Of a DNA stretch of 64,000 nt, positions 54,249 through 63,072 are shown piece after piece (positions within the stretch are counted from its first letter, which is position 1; each line of letters opens with the position of its first letter). Under the pieces are notes generated by a model. It saw only the letters and a program-made list of their open reading frames with translations. It searched no databases and had not been told where the DNA came from. The position numbers and the translations under genes were made by a program. The DNA lies in assembly GCA_041398785.1 (NCBI GenBank), contig JAWKUA010000019.1:96659-160658 (forward strand). Direction: 5' to 3'. The DNA comes from Planctomycetaceae bacterium. Lineage in GTDB: Bacteria; Planctomycetota; Planctomycetia; Planctomycetales; Planctomycetaceae.

Positions 54249-56510
54249 ATGAAGACAATCATTCGGTTCCGAAATCTGCTGCTGGCGATCGCCGCGCTCG
54301 CCGTGCTGGTGGCAATTCCGTTTTCGGAACGGTTGTCATTCGATCAGCGTATCGAGTCGTTCTTCGCCGACGATCATTCCGATGTGCGAATCCTGAAACG
54401 CAGCCAGGCAGACTTCGGAAGTGATGAATTCGTGATCGTCGCGTGGAGCGAACCGCAGTTGTTCGCTCTCGAAGGTCAGGCCGCGGAAGCCGGCATGTCG
54501 CTCGAACAGATCCTGGACATGCCTGACCTGGTACCGACACTTGAAGAGGCCGCCGCGGAGCGGATTCGTGTGCTGGCCGGTCGTCTGAACGCCATTCCAG
54601 GGGTCAGGCCGGAAAAGACGCGGCACCTTGCCGGATTTCTGCAGGACGCGCCCCGAAGCCGGAACACACGTCGAGCGCTGCTGCGTCTGTTTGAAGGTAC
54701 GCTGGTGGGCGCTGATGGCCACACCACGGGAATCATCCTGGTGCTGGATCCGGCGGTGCAGGGCGGATCGGCACGGGAAGCCATGTTCGACGGGATTCGA
54801 AAGACCGCGGCGGACTTCAGTTCGGAAGCCGCCGTCGCCGGCGAACCCGTCCAGGTGTTCGACATGTTTCAAATGGTCGAACAGGATTCGCGGCAGTTGT
54901 TCATCGTGTCGCTGGTGATTCTGTCGGCGGTGCTGCTGACGATGTTTCGCAGCCTGCGGTGGATGCTGGCGCCGGTCGGTCTGGTCCTGGGATCCGTGGT
55001 GGCGACGCGTGCCTTGCTGTACGCCAGCAACCTGCAACTGAGCATGGTGGGATCGATGCTGAACTCGCTGCTGACGGTGATCGGCATCGCAACCGTGATG
55101 CATGTGATCGTCCATTATCGCGATCTGCGGCTCAGTTCCCCCGGCGATGACATAGCGCAGCGAATCATGATCGCTGTTCAGACACTTCGGGAACTCGGCT
55201 GGCCGGTTTTCTGGACCTGCGCAACAACGGCGGTGGGATTTGGTTCACTGTTCGTCAGCCGGATTACTCCCGTTCGCAGCTTTGCCATGATGATGTGCCT
55301 TGCGACGGCTGTCGTGCTGGTCGCCTGCGCCGCGGTGCTGCCGGCCACTCTGGCATCGGGTCGGCACGTCAGAATTCCGCCGCGAGTTCCGCTGGAAAGC
55401 TGGCTGGACCGGATTCTGGCGGTCACGTGTTCAACGCTGAACCGCCATCCGATTTCCACGGCACTTGCCTGTCTGCTGATCATCGGGGCGGCGGTTCCCG
55501 GCATCTTCATGCTGACCATCGAAACCGATTTCAGCAGGAACTTCCGCGAATCGTCGTCCATCGTTCAATCGCTGCGATTTGTGGAGTCTCATCTGGGACC
55601 GGCGGGAAGCTGGGAAGTCGCCTTTGACGCTCCGGAAGAACTGACCGACGAGTTCCTGGAAGACATCTCAGAACTGACCGAGCGCCTTCGCCTGATCTCG
55701 CCGGACCGAAGCCTGCTGCAGGTTCTGTCGCTGACAGACATCACCGACCTGCCGCCGCGGATCTTCGGTCCCGTGCGGACTCTGGAACGCATGAAGCGGC
55801 AGTATCCGGAACTGATCCGCAGCTTCTACAACCCCGAAACGCACCGCATGAGAATCGTGCTCCGTTCGCGCGAACAGCAGCCGTCTGAATCCAAGGAACG
55901 AATGATTAACGAAGTCAAAACCACCGTCGAAAACTTCTTCTTTGATGTGCCGGAAGGCGAGGCAGGCTACACCGCGTCCGGAATGTTCGTTCTGCTGACG
56001 CGAGTGATTGAAAGCCTGAACGCCGACCAGCTCAACAGCTTTCTCTGCGCGAGCACCGGCATTCTGATCAGCATGACGATTGCGTTTCGCAGCCTGAGAA
56101 TCGGCCTGATTTCGCTGCTGCCCAATATCTTTCCCGTCGCCGTGCTGCTGGGATCGCTCGGCTGGCTGGGAATCCCCACAAATATCGGAACGGCGATGAT
56201 CGCCAGCGTATCCATGGGACTGACCGTCGATTCCACGATTCACTACATCACGGCGTTTGAACGTGCCCGGCGGGAGAGCAGCATCACTGAGGCTCTGCAC
56301 ATCGCGCACGGAAGCGCCGGCCGAGCCGTCGTGCTGGCGCAACTGGCGCTGGTCGCCGGATTCCTGGTGCTGACTGCGTCGCGGTTCATTCCGCTTGTCT
56401 ATTTCGGAGCGCTGATGAGCGTTTCTCTGGTGACCGGAGTGTTCGGAACACTGGTGCTGCTGCCCGTGCTGTTGAAGTGGACCACACCGGCGGAAACAAC
56501 GAATGCGTAG
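54249..56510 (+). CDS. MMPL/RND-family exporter
   Basis: The 753-residue protein has the RND/MMPL topology of about 12 membrane segments: one at residues 10-27, a large periplasmic domain, five around 215-395, one near 420 (HPISTALACLLIIGAAVPGI), a second periplasmic domain, and five at about 595-745. Conserved segments include GIATVMHVIVHYRDLR and MGLTVDSTIHYITAFERARR, where acidic residues could relay protons. Homologues (SecDF-like, HpnN, MmpL) move lipids or other hydrophobic molecules using the proton gradient. No outer-membrane or adaptor gene accompanies it. The start is the ATG giving the first membrane segment; no strong ribosome binding site is seen. dnaE2 follows 50 bases downstream. 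Confidence 0.88.
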   Translation: MKTIIRFRNLLLAIAALAVLVAIPFSERLSFDQRIESFFADDHSDVRILKRSQADFGSDEFVIVAWSEPQLFALEGQAAEAGMSLEQILDMPDLVPTLEEAAAERIRVLAGRLNAIPGVRPEKTRHLAGFLQDAPRSRNTRRALLRLFEGTLVGADGHTTGIILVLDPAVQGGSAREAMFDGIRKTAADFSSEAAVAGEPVQVFDMFQMVEQDSRQLFIVSLVILSAVLLTMFRSLRWMLAPVGLVLGSVVATRALLYASNLQLSMVGSMLNSLLTVIGIATVMHVIVHYRDLRLSSPGDDIAQRIMIAVQTLRELGWPVFWTCATTAVGFGSLFVSRITPVRSFAMMMCLATAVVLVACAAVLPATLASGRHVRIPPRVPLESWLDRILAVTCSTLNRHPISTALACLLIIGAAVPGIFMLTIETDFSRNFRESSSIVQSLRFVESHLGPAGSWEVAFDAPEELTDEFLEDISELTERLRLISPDRSLLQVLSLTDITDLPPRIFGPVRTLERMKRQYPELIRSFYNPETHRMRIVLRSREQQPSESKERMINEVKTTVENFFFDVPEGEAGYTASGMFVLLTRVIESLNADQLNSFLCASTGILISMTIAFRSLRIGLISLLPNIFPVAVLLGSLGWLGIPTNIGTAMIASVSMGLTVDSTIHYITAFERARRESSITEALHIAHGSAGRAVVLAQLALVAGFLVLTASRFIPLVYFGALMSVSLVTGVFGTLVLLPVLLKWTTPAETTNA

Positions 56511-56560
56511 CTGCTGTTCGACAGGACCAGAACTCTCCGGCAACCTGCTATCCTGCGCCC

Positions 56561-59500
56561 ATGCCCGAACAGCCTCCCGCCAGAACGCGAGCTTTCGTTA
56601 CGCCGAGTCCGACACCGAGCGTTCCGGCCGGGATTCCGTACGCCGAACTTCACTGCAGGACGAATTATTCGTTTCTGGAAGGCGCGTCTCACGCGGACGA
56701 ACTGATGACTACCGCCGCAGCGCTCGGCAATCGCGCGCTGGCCGTGACGGACCGAAACACGCTGGCGGGAATCGTGCGGGCTCACGTCGCCGCGAAGGCC
56801 GTGAAGCTGAAGCTGCTGGTCGGTGCGGAGATCGTTCCGGAAGATTCCGCCGCAATGGTGCTGCTCGCCACCGATCGAGCCGCGTATGGCCGACTGTCCC
56901 GATTGATCACCGTTGGTCGGCGCCGGGCACCGAAGGGCGAATGCCGCCTGAAACTCGACGACGTGGCCTTGCACGCCGAAGGACTGCTGTGCTGTGTTCC
57001 GCTCAGTTGTGAAACGCGGCTTCGCTACGAACGACGCTTCCAGCCGGATGCCGACTGCGATATTCCGGCGACACAACTCGCAGCGCTGCGGCAAATTTTC
57101 GGCGACCGTTGCTATGCCCTGGCAGAACTGCACCACGGTCCGAATGACCACATCCGGCTCGCTCGCTGGCTGGACACCTGCAGGTCACTGAAGCTGCCCG
57201 TCGCTGCGGCCAACGACGTTCACTTTCATTCAAAGGAACGCCGACCGCTGCATGACGTCGTCACCGCGATTCGCTGCACTCAGACGCTGCAGTCGCTGGG
57301 ATATGAACTGCATCCCAACGGCGAACGTCACCTGAAGTCCGCCAATGAACTGCTGACGCTGTTCGGAGGTCGGACCGATCTGCTGGAACGCACGATCGAG
57401 ATCGCGGACCGCTGCCATTTCTCGCTCGACGAACTGAAGTACGAATATCCCGAGGAACTGGCTCCCGACGGCGTGACTCCGTTCCAGCACCTGTCGAACC
57501 TTGCCTGGACGGGAGCCCGCGGCCGATATCCGAACGGCATCCCACAAAAGGTCCGCGACCTGCTGGAACACGAACTGACACTCATCCGGGAACTGCGGTA
57601 CGAAGCTTACTTCCTGACGGTCTACGATCTGGTGAGGTTTGCTCGCGAACGAGGCATCCTGTGCCAGGGACGCGGCTCAGCAGCGAACTCTGTGGTGTGC
57701 TACTGCATCGGAGTCACGTCCGTCGATCCCGATCGCATCGATGTGTTGTTCGAACGCTTCGTCAGCAAAGAACGCGACGAGGCTCCGGACATCGACGTCG
57801 ACTTCGAACACGAACGCCGCGAAGAAGTGCTGCAGTATCTGTACGATCGCTACGGTCGGGATCGAGCCGGCATGACGGCGGAAGTCATCACGTACCGGCC
57901 AAGGTCGGCGATTCGCGACGTCGGCCGGGCTCTGGGACTGTCTCAGGATCGCATCGACAAGCTGGCGGTTCAGATGGAACACGTCGATCGCGTCGAACAC
58001 ATGCCCGACCGGATTCGGGAAGGCGGCATCGATCCCGCGTCGCTGCTTGGCCGCAGAATGGTGCAGCTTGTCAAACACCTGCTGGGTTTTCCCCGTCACC
58101 TGTCGCAGCACGTCGGCGGCATGGTGATGTCGCGCGGGCCGCTTAGCGAACTGGTACCGATCGAAAATGCGGCCATGGCCGACCGCACCGTCATCCAGTG
58201 GGACAAGAACGATCTGGACGCGCTGGGACTGCTGAAGGTTGACTGTCTGTCGCTGGGAATGCTGACCGCCATTCGCCGCTGCTTTGACATGGTGCGCGAA
58301 CATCATGGCCGGGAACTGACGCTGGCCGGTGTGCCGTCCGAAGATCCCGCCGTGTACGACATGATCAGCGCCGCCGACACGGTGGGCGTGTTTCAGATCG
58401 AAAGCCGGGCTCAGATGAGCATGCTGCCGCGGCTTCGGCCGCATTGCTTCTATGACCTTGTGATCGAAGTCGCGATTGTGCGGCCGGGGCCGATCCAGGG
58501 AGACATGGTGCATCCGTACCTGCGACGCCGCGCCGGTGAAGAACCCGTCGACTACCCGAATCGGGCCGTTCGATCCGTGCTGCACAAGACTCTGGGAGTC
58601 CCCATCTTTCAGGAACAGGCGATGCGGCTGGCGATTGTCGCTGCCGGCTTTACTCCGGGAGAAGCCGACCGGCTTCGCCGCGCGATGGGAGCCTGGCGGA
58701 AGACCGGAGTCATCGAAGCGTTCCGTCAGAAACTGGTCGACGGAATGCTGGCCCGCGGTTACGAAAGCGAATTCGCGGAACGAGTTTTCAAACAGATCAG
58801 CGGTTTCGGGGAATACGGTTTTCCCGAATCTCACGCCGCCAGTTTTGCTCTGCTGGTCTACGTGTCCGCGTGGCTGAAGCGATACCACCCGGCCGTTTTT
58901 TGTGCGGCGCTGATTAACAGCCAGCCGATGGGATTCTACGCTCCTGCGCAACTGGTGCGCGATGCGCGCGACCACGGCGTCCAGATGAAACCGATCGATG
59001 TGAACTTCAGTGACTGGAATTGCACTCTGGAACCGTGCGACGAAGCACAGCATTCCTCAACGAGTCAGACGACGAACCCGCCGTTCGGGCACCATGACGA
59101 ACAGCTCGACATGCGGCTTGGATTTCGTCTGCTGCGCGGTTTTCGAGAAGAACATGCGCGGCTGATCGAACAGATCCGCGCGGAAAGCGGAGCGTTTTCG
59201 TCGTTCGAGGAGTTCGCTCGCCGGACACAGCTTCCTCGCGCGGTACTGCAGCAGTTGGCGAAAGCGGACGCGTTTCAGTCGGTCACGGTTCCGCGCCGCC
59301 ACGCGCTTTGGAACGCGCTGCCCGCCCGGGAACAAATGCCGCTGTTCGACGAACTCGAAGGCCCGGCGTCCGACGAAGCGAAGCCTGAACTTCCGGAAAT
59401 GACTCCGCAGGATGACGTCGTGGCCGACTATTCCGCAGCCGGCCTTTCACTGAAGAAGCATCCCGTCGAATTTCTGCGGGAACAATTGACGCAACTGCGA

Positions 59501-59821
59501 GCGATCAGCGCCGCGGAACTGTTCGCACACGAACCCGATCGCCGCGTCAAAGTTGCCGGGCTGGTGCTGATGAGACAGCGGCCTCAAACGGCTGCCGGAA
59601 TCACGTTCATGACTCTCGAAGACGAAACCGGTATCGCCAACCTGGTGATTTATCCGAGCGTCTGGAAACGCTTCCGTCAGACGGCTCGCTTTGCCAGCGT
59701 GCTATTGGCCACCGGCCGATTGCAGCGGGAAGGCGACATCATTCACGTCGTTTGTGATCGGCTGGATGACGTGTCGGAAATGCTGGCAAGGCTGGAATCG
59801 GCGTCGCGGGATTTCCGATAG
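56561..59821 (+). CDS. dnaE2: error-prone DNA polymerase DnaE2 (ImuC-type)
   Basis: The 1086 residues are a C-family polymerase alpha subunit of the DnaE2 group, used for translesion synthesis after DNA damage. The PHP domain starts at YAELHCRTNYSFLEGASHAD (about residue 28). The polymerase site shows DEAPDIDVDFEHERREEV with the Asp pair and LLKVDCLSLGML with the third Asp. An OB-fold near the C-terminus (KVAGLVLMRQRPQTAAGITF) completes it. DnaE2 normally acts with ImuA and ImuB, often after lexA; none is present in this window, so partners must be elsewhere or absent. The frame opens 28 codons earlier inside the MMPL gene, but the ATG at 56561 gives the family N-terminus. No SOS box was noticed. 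Confidence 0.94.
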   Translation: MPEQPPARTRAFVTPSPTPSVPAGIPYAELHCRTNYSFLEGASHADELMTTAAALGNRALAVTDRNTLAGIVRAHVAAKAVKLKLLVGAEIVPEDSAAMVLLATDRAAYGRLSRLITVGRRRAPKGECRLKLDDVALHAEGLLCCVPLSCETRLRYERRFQPDADCDIPATQLAALRQIFGDRCYALAELHHGPNDHIRLARWLDTCRSLKLPVAAANDVHFHSKERRPLHDVVTAIRCTQTLQSLGYELHPNGERHLKSANELLTLFGGRTDLLERTIEIADRCHFSLDELKYEYPEELAPDGVTPFQHLSNLAWTGARGRYPNGIPQKVRDLLEHELTLIRELRYEAYFLTVYDLVRFARERGILCQGRGSAANSVVCYCIGVTSVDPDRIDVLFERFVSKERDEAPDIDVDFEHERREEVLQYLYDRYGRDRAGMTAEVITYRPRSAIRDVGRALGLSQDRIDKLAVQMEHVDRVEHMPDRIREGGIDPASLLGRRMVQLVKHLLGFPRHLSQHVGGMVMSRGPLSELVPIENAAMADRTVIQWDKNDLDALGLLKVDCLSLGMLTAIRRCFDMVREHHGRELTLAGVPSEDPAVYDMISAADTVGVFQIESRAQMSMLPRLRPHCFYDLVIEVAIVRPGPIQGDMVHPYLRRRAGEEPVDYPNRAVRSVLHKTLGVPIFQEQAMRLAIVAAGFTPGEADRLRRAMGAWRKTGVIEAFRQKLVDGMLARGYESEFAERVFKQISGFGEYGFPESHAASFALLVYVSAWLKRYHPAVFCAALINSQPMGFYAPAQLVRDARDHGVQMKPIDVNFSDWNCTLEPCDEAQHSSTSQTTNPPFGHHDEQLDMRLGFRLLRGFREEHARLIEQIRAESGAFSSFEEFARRTQLPRAVLQQLAKADAFQSVTVPRRHALWNALPAREQMPLFDELEGPASDEAKPELPEMTPQDDVVADYSAAGLSLKKHPVEFLREQLTQLRAISAAELFAHEPDRRVKVAGLVLMRQRPQTAAGITFMTLEDETGIANLVIYPSVWKRFRQTARFASVLLATGRLQREGDIIHVVCDRLDDVSEMLARLESASRDFR

Positions 59822-59932
59822 CCGGCCCGAAAGCGGCGATACGGAACCTCCGGCGCTGCGTTCGTGCGGGTCGGCCAATCAGAACGCCGCTGGTTTCCCG
59901 AACGGTTGCTTCGTCGTGCTGGCTGCTTCGGG

Positions 59933-60101
59933 CTATTGCGGATTATTCACGGGTTTGTACGACGGGACTCCGACCCATTCGAATTGCAGCGACGGGATCG
60001 GAATCCCGCCGTACTGTGTACATGTCGCTGATTCCAGCTGACGCCCGTTTCGGAGATGCTTTACGTCAGGAATTGCGGATCGCGGGAGTCATCCGGGTTA
60101 T
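59933..60101. mobile_element. 169-bp MITE-like element, copy B (inverted relative to copy A)
   Basis: The sequence from 59933 aligns base for base with the reverse complement of 51288-51456. Identical blocks include GGATTATTCACGGGTTTGTA, TTACGTCAGGAA and ATCCGGGTTA. The inner hairpin (GTACGACGGGACTCCGACCC facing GGATCGGAATCCCGCCGTAC) is kept. The TAA stop of the minus-strand protease gene (60098-60100) is made by the last bases of this element, so insertion may have set that gene's 3' end. Confidence 0.8.
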
Positions 60102-61516
60102 TGCGCGGATCGCAGGTTCATGCGGCCGATCAGTGCTCCGGCGCCGCTTCGCAGAATCTGGAACGAAAGCGTGTCCATCTTTCGCAGGCGGGCTTCCTGC
60201 AGAATGAAACTCAGGTTCCGGACACCAAGCGTTTCGTAGCCGTCCAGCCCCAGCAGGATATCGCCGCTTTTGATGCCGTGAACCGAGGCCAGTCCGCCGG
60301 ACTTCACGTAGACAATCTTCATGCCGCCCTTGTAGCGGCTGTCGAGCGACCGCTGTTCACGTTCGCTGAGTTCCTGAAGTCGGATACCGAACAACTTCCA
60401 GGTGGATTCCAGAATCGGATCGGTCGCTCTGGCAGGTGCAGATGTCGTTTCCGACGCAGCCACCGTTCGCGCGGGGGTCGATGTCGCAGCCATCGCGGCG
60501 ACCGGCACGGTGGTTCCCACTCCGACGGTGAATGGCAGCTTGACTTCCGTGCCGTCGCGCAGAACCGCGACGTCCAGGACTTTTCCGGCGGGCATGTCGA
60601 GCAGTGCGCGTTCCCAGTCTGCGGAATCCTGAACATCAACATCTCGGGCGGAGCGAATAACGTCGCCTGGTTTCAAACCGCACTTTTCGGCAGCGCTGCC
60701 GGAAATGACCTGTTCGACAACCAGCTTGCGGGATTCCGGCGTCTTGACGTCGGATGTGATGACGCCGTGAATCACGCCGTTGAGCCGCTCGGGACTCAAC
60801 AGCCTGGCAATCGTCACGCGGGCGTCATCGATCGGAATGGCAAATCCGATACGCTGGGCTCCGGCGCGAATTGCGACATTGATTCCGATGACTTCACCGT
60901 TCATGTTCAGCAGCGGTCCGCCGCTGTTTCCCGGATTGATGCTGGCGTCAGTCTGGATCAGATTCTTGTACGACTGCGTTTCGTCCACTTCCACGTCACG
61001 CGACAGTGCGCTGATGATGCCGGCCGTGACGGTGTGTTCGTAGCCGAACGCGTTGCCGACGGCAAAGACCTGTTCGGCCAGCATCAGGTCGCACGACGTG
61101 CCCATGGGCATCACGGTCAGGGGATGCTTCGCGTCGATGTGGATCACAGCCAGGTCATGGCTGCGGTCGAATGAAACGGCCCTGCCGTCGTAGGTTTCTC
61201 CGTCGTGCAGCGTAACCGTGATTTGCTCGACTTCGTGAACAACGTGGTAGTTGGTCACGATGTATCCGCGTTCGTCGACGACGATGCCCGTTCCCATGCC
61301 AGTGACGCGGCGGGATTTCGAAGCGAAGAATCGGGAGTCCCGGTCTTCGTCGGAGTTCTTTTCCGTGTGGATATTGACGACCGACTTGCGGCACAACTGC
61401 ACGGCCCGGACCAGCGGCGACATTCTTGCGTCGTTGTCGGGAGCAGCGCGGCAGAAACCGCCCGTCAGGGGAAGCACGACGACCAGCGCAAGGAATCCGG
61501 TGCGTATCAACGACAT
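60098..61516 (-). CDS. HtrA/DegP-like serine protease with two PDZ domains
   Basis: The 472 residues start with a signal peptide (MSLIRTGFLALVVVLPLTGG). The trypsin-like domain has the complete triad: His in VTNYHVV, Asp in DRSHDLAVI and Ser in NPGNSGGPLL. PDZ1 is near residues 255-335 (ISGSAAEKCGLKPGDVIRSA) and PDZ2 near 385-465 (YVKSGGLASVHGIKSGDILL), joined by an Ala/Thr/Ser-rich linker. This is the DegP architecture for periplasmic quality control. The C-terminal AQ and TAA lie in or next to element copy B. It is divergent from the TPR gene. Confidence 0.93.
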   Translation of the reverse strand: MSLIRTGFLALVVVLPLTGGFCRAAPDNDARMSPLVRAVQLCRKSVVNIHTEKNSDEDRDSRFFASKSRRVTGMGTGIVVDERGYIVTNYHVVHEVEQITVTLHDGETYDGRAVSFDRSHDLAVIHIDAKHPLTVMPMGTSCDLMLAEQVFAVGNAFGYEHTVTAGIISALSRDVEVDETQSYKNLIQTDASINPGNSGGPLLNMNGEVIGINVAIRAGAQRIGFAIPIDDARVTIARLLSPERLNGVIHGVITSDVKTPESRKLVVEQVISGSAAEKCGLKPGDVIRSARDVDVQDSADWERALLDMPAGKVLDVAVLRDGTEVKLPFTVGVGTTVPVAAMAATSTPARTVAASETTSAPARATDPILESTWKLFGIRLQELSEREQRSLDSRYKGGMKIVYVKSGGLASVHGIKSGDILLGLDGYETLGVRNLSFILQEARLRKMDTLSFQILRSGAGALIGRMNLRSAQ

Positions 61517-61887
61517 GCAGAACCTGCGCCTTCTTCCCGAGGGGCAATGGTGTTGTCAGCCGGACCACCGGCCAAATCGTCTCCATCGTGCATCGGTCGC
61601 AGCGGAAATGCGGCTTGAACACCCCGAAAACCGCTGGCAAACTTTGCCCTCGTTACAATCGCGTTAACCTGGGTAGAATCTGAGTGCGGCGACGGAACGT
61701 TCCCGTCGATTTCCAAAACCTCGGCAGCCACGTTCAAGCGGCGCGATGCACTGCGACCGCGAACGGCGGGTTGCATCGCGGGGAAAAACGATCAGGCCGA
61801 TGGCGTCCGCGAAACATTCACCGGCAGGACGCTGCGTTCTGTCAAAACGGCCGAATGTCGGCGACATTCACTGGGAGCCCGAGGACG
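61517..61887. other. divergent intergenic region between the HtrA-like and TPR genes
   Basis: It should hold both promoters. GGGAG (61873-61877) and GAGG (61881-61884) precede the TPR start. No repeat or hairpin of note. Confidence 0.5.
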
Positions 61888-62832
61888 ATGGTGTCCGATC
61901 CGAAAGAAAACGTCACGTTGCGACAGGCTCGTAAGCTGATCCGTGCGAAGCAGTATCCTGAGGCCGTTGCGTTTCTGACGGCGGCTTTGACCGAAACCGT
62001 CGGTGACCGGCAATTGCTGGAACTCCTTGGCACAACTCACTTCCTTGCCGGCAGCCACGAAGATGCCCGGGCCGCGTTCGAGAAACTGACCCGAGCCGAC
62101 CCGATGTACGCCGGAGGCTGGGTCAATCTGGGAGCCGTCTGCAACGTGCTGGGTGACTTCCGCCGTGCGACGGAAGTTCTGAGGAAGGCCATTCAGCGAG
62201 ACCGCCACTGCGCTTCGGCCTACTACAATCTGGGAATCGCTCAAAAGGGAATGCAGCAGCCGGACATGGCGATTTCGGCCTACCGCGAAGCCGTCAAGCT
62301 GGATGCGTCTCTGGCGGAGGCATGGCTGAACCTGGGCAACCTGTACATGGACACCAGCAAGTTCAAGGCGGCCGTTGACGCGTTTTCAAAGGGACTGCAG
62401 GCGTCTCCGAATTCCGCGAAGCTGAAACACCGTCTGACCAAAGCCGAAGAATCCATGGCCGGAACGCGCCGTGTCGATCCGCCGTTCGGTCGCCTGGTCA
62501 ACGAGGAGGAGCTCGCGAAACGACAGGCACGATCGCGTCGCCGCGACCTCGACGCCGCCACACGAAACCACGAACGCGAAGAAATTCGAGCGATCGTTAA
62601 GGAACTGCGCCACAACGTTCGCCCGATCGTGCCGCTGCTGGACGAAACCCTGCATCGCGAACTGCACCTGCTGCATCTGGCGGTGGTCGAAAAAGACACC
62701 CGCGGCGAATCTCCGGCGGCCTATGACGCGATGCAGCAGACGATCCAGGACCTCGATGCGTACCGGGCAAAGATGGTGGAAGTCACCGGCGAGATCCGCG
62801 CGCACCTGAAACGCACCGATCCCGGCCTGTAG
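61888..62832 (+). CDS. TPR-repeat protein
   Basis: The 314-residue soluble protein has four to five tetratricopeptide repeats between residues 10 and 185, such as AGGWVNLGAVCNVLGDFRRA, ASAYYNLGIAQKGMQQPDMA and AEAWLNLGNLYMDTSKFKAA, which mediate protein contacts. The remaining 130 residues are charged, with a likely coiled coil (RQARSRRRDLDAATRNHERE) and a helical end. The ATG is preferred, though the adjacent GTG at 61891 is better spaced from GAGG. The frame opens 68 codons earlier without recognisable sequence. No partner is identifiable. Confidence 0.88.
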   Translation: MVSDPKENVTLRQARKLIRAKQYPEAVAFLTAALTETVGDRQLLELLGTTHFLAGSHEDARAAFEKLTRADPMYAGGWVNLGAVCNVLGDFRRATEVLRKAIQRDRHCASAYYNLGIAQKGMQQPDMAISAYREAVKLDASLAEAWLNLGNLYMDTSKFKAAVDAFSKGLQASPNSAKLKHRLTKAEESMAGTRRVDPPFGRLVNEEELAKRQARSRRRDLDAATRNHEREEIRAIVKELRHNVRPIVPLLDETLHRELHLLHLAVVEKDTRGESPAAYDAMQQTIQDLDAYRAKMVEVTGEIRAHLKRTDPGL

Positions 62833-63072
62833 CGATCTGTTACTCGGCGATCGATGGATGCAGAAGTGCGACCGACGCGCGGTGAGGGCGAGACTCCCGC
62901 CGAAGCGCCTTCCCGCCGGCTCAAGTTTGGCAAGAACGCTTTCCCGCCGAACAACGACCGCGTTAATCATCTGCGAAAATCGCGAGCGAAACTCGACGCC
63001 GTCCGGATCGGGCGATATACCTCTTCGGCGTGTTGAACAGCCCGCCCGTGACTTCCGAAACTGAGCCGTCCC

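Noticed and set aside
57677..59053. Minus-strand frame of 458 codons inside dnaE2
   Set aside because: High-GC codon use leaves the antisense frame open; dnaE2 motifs fix the coding strand.
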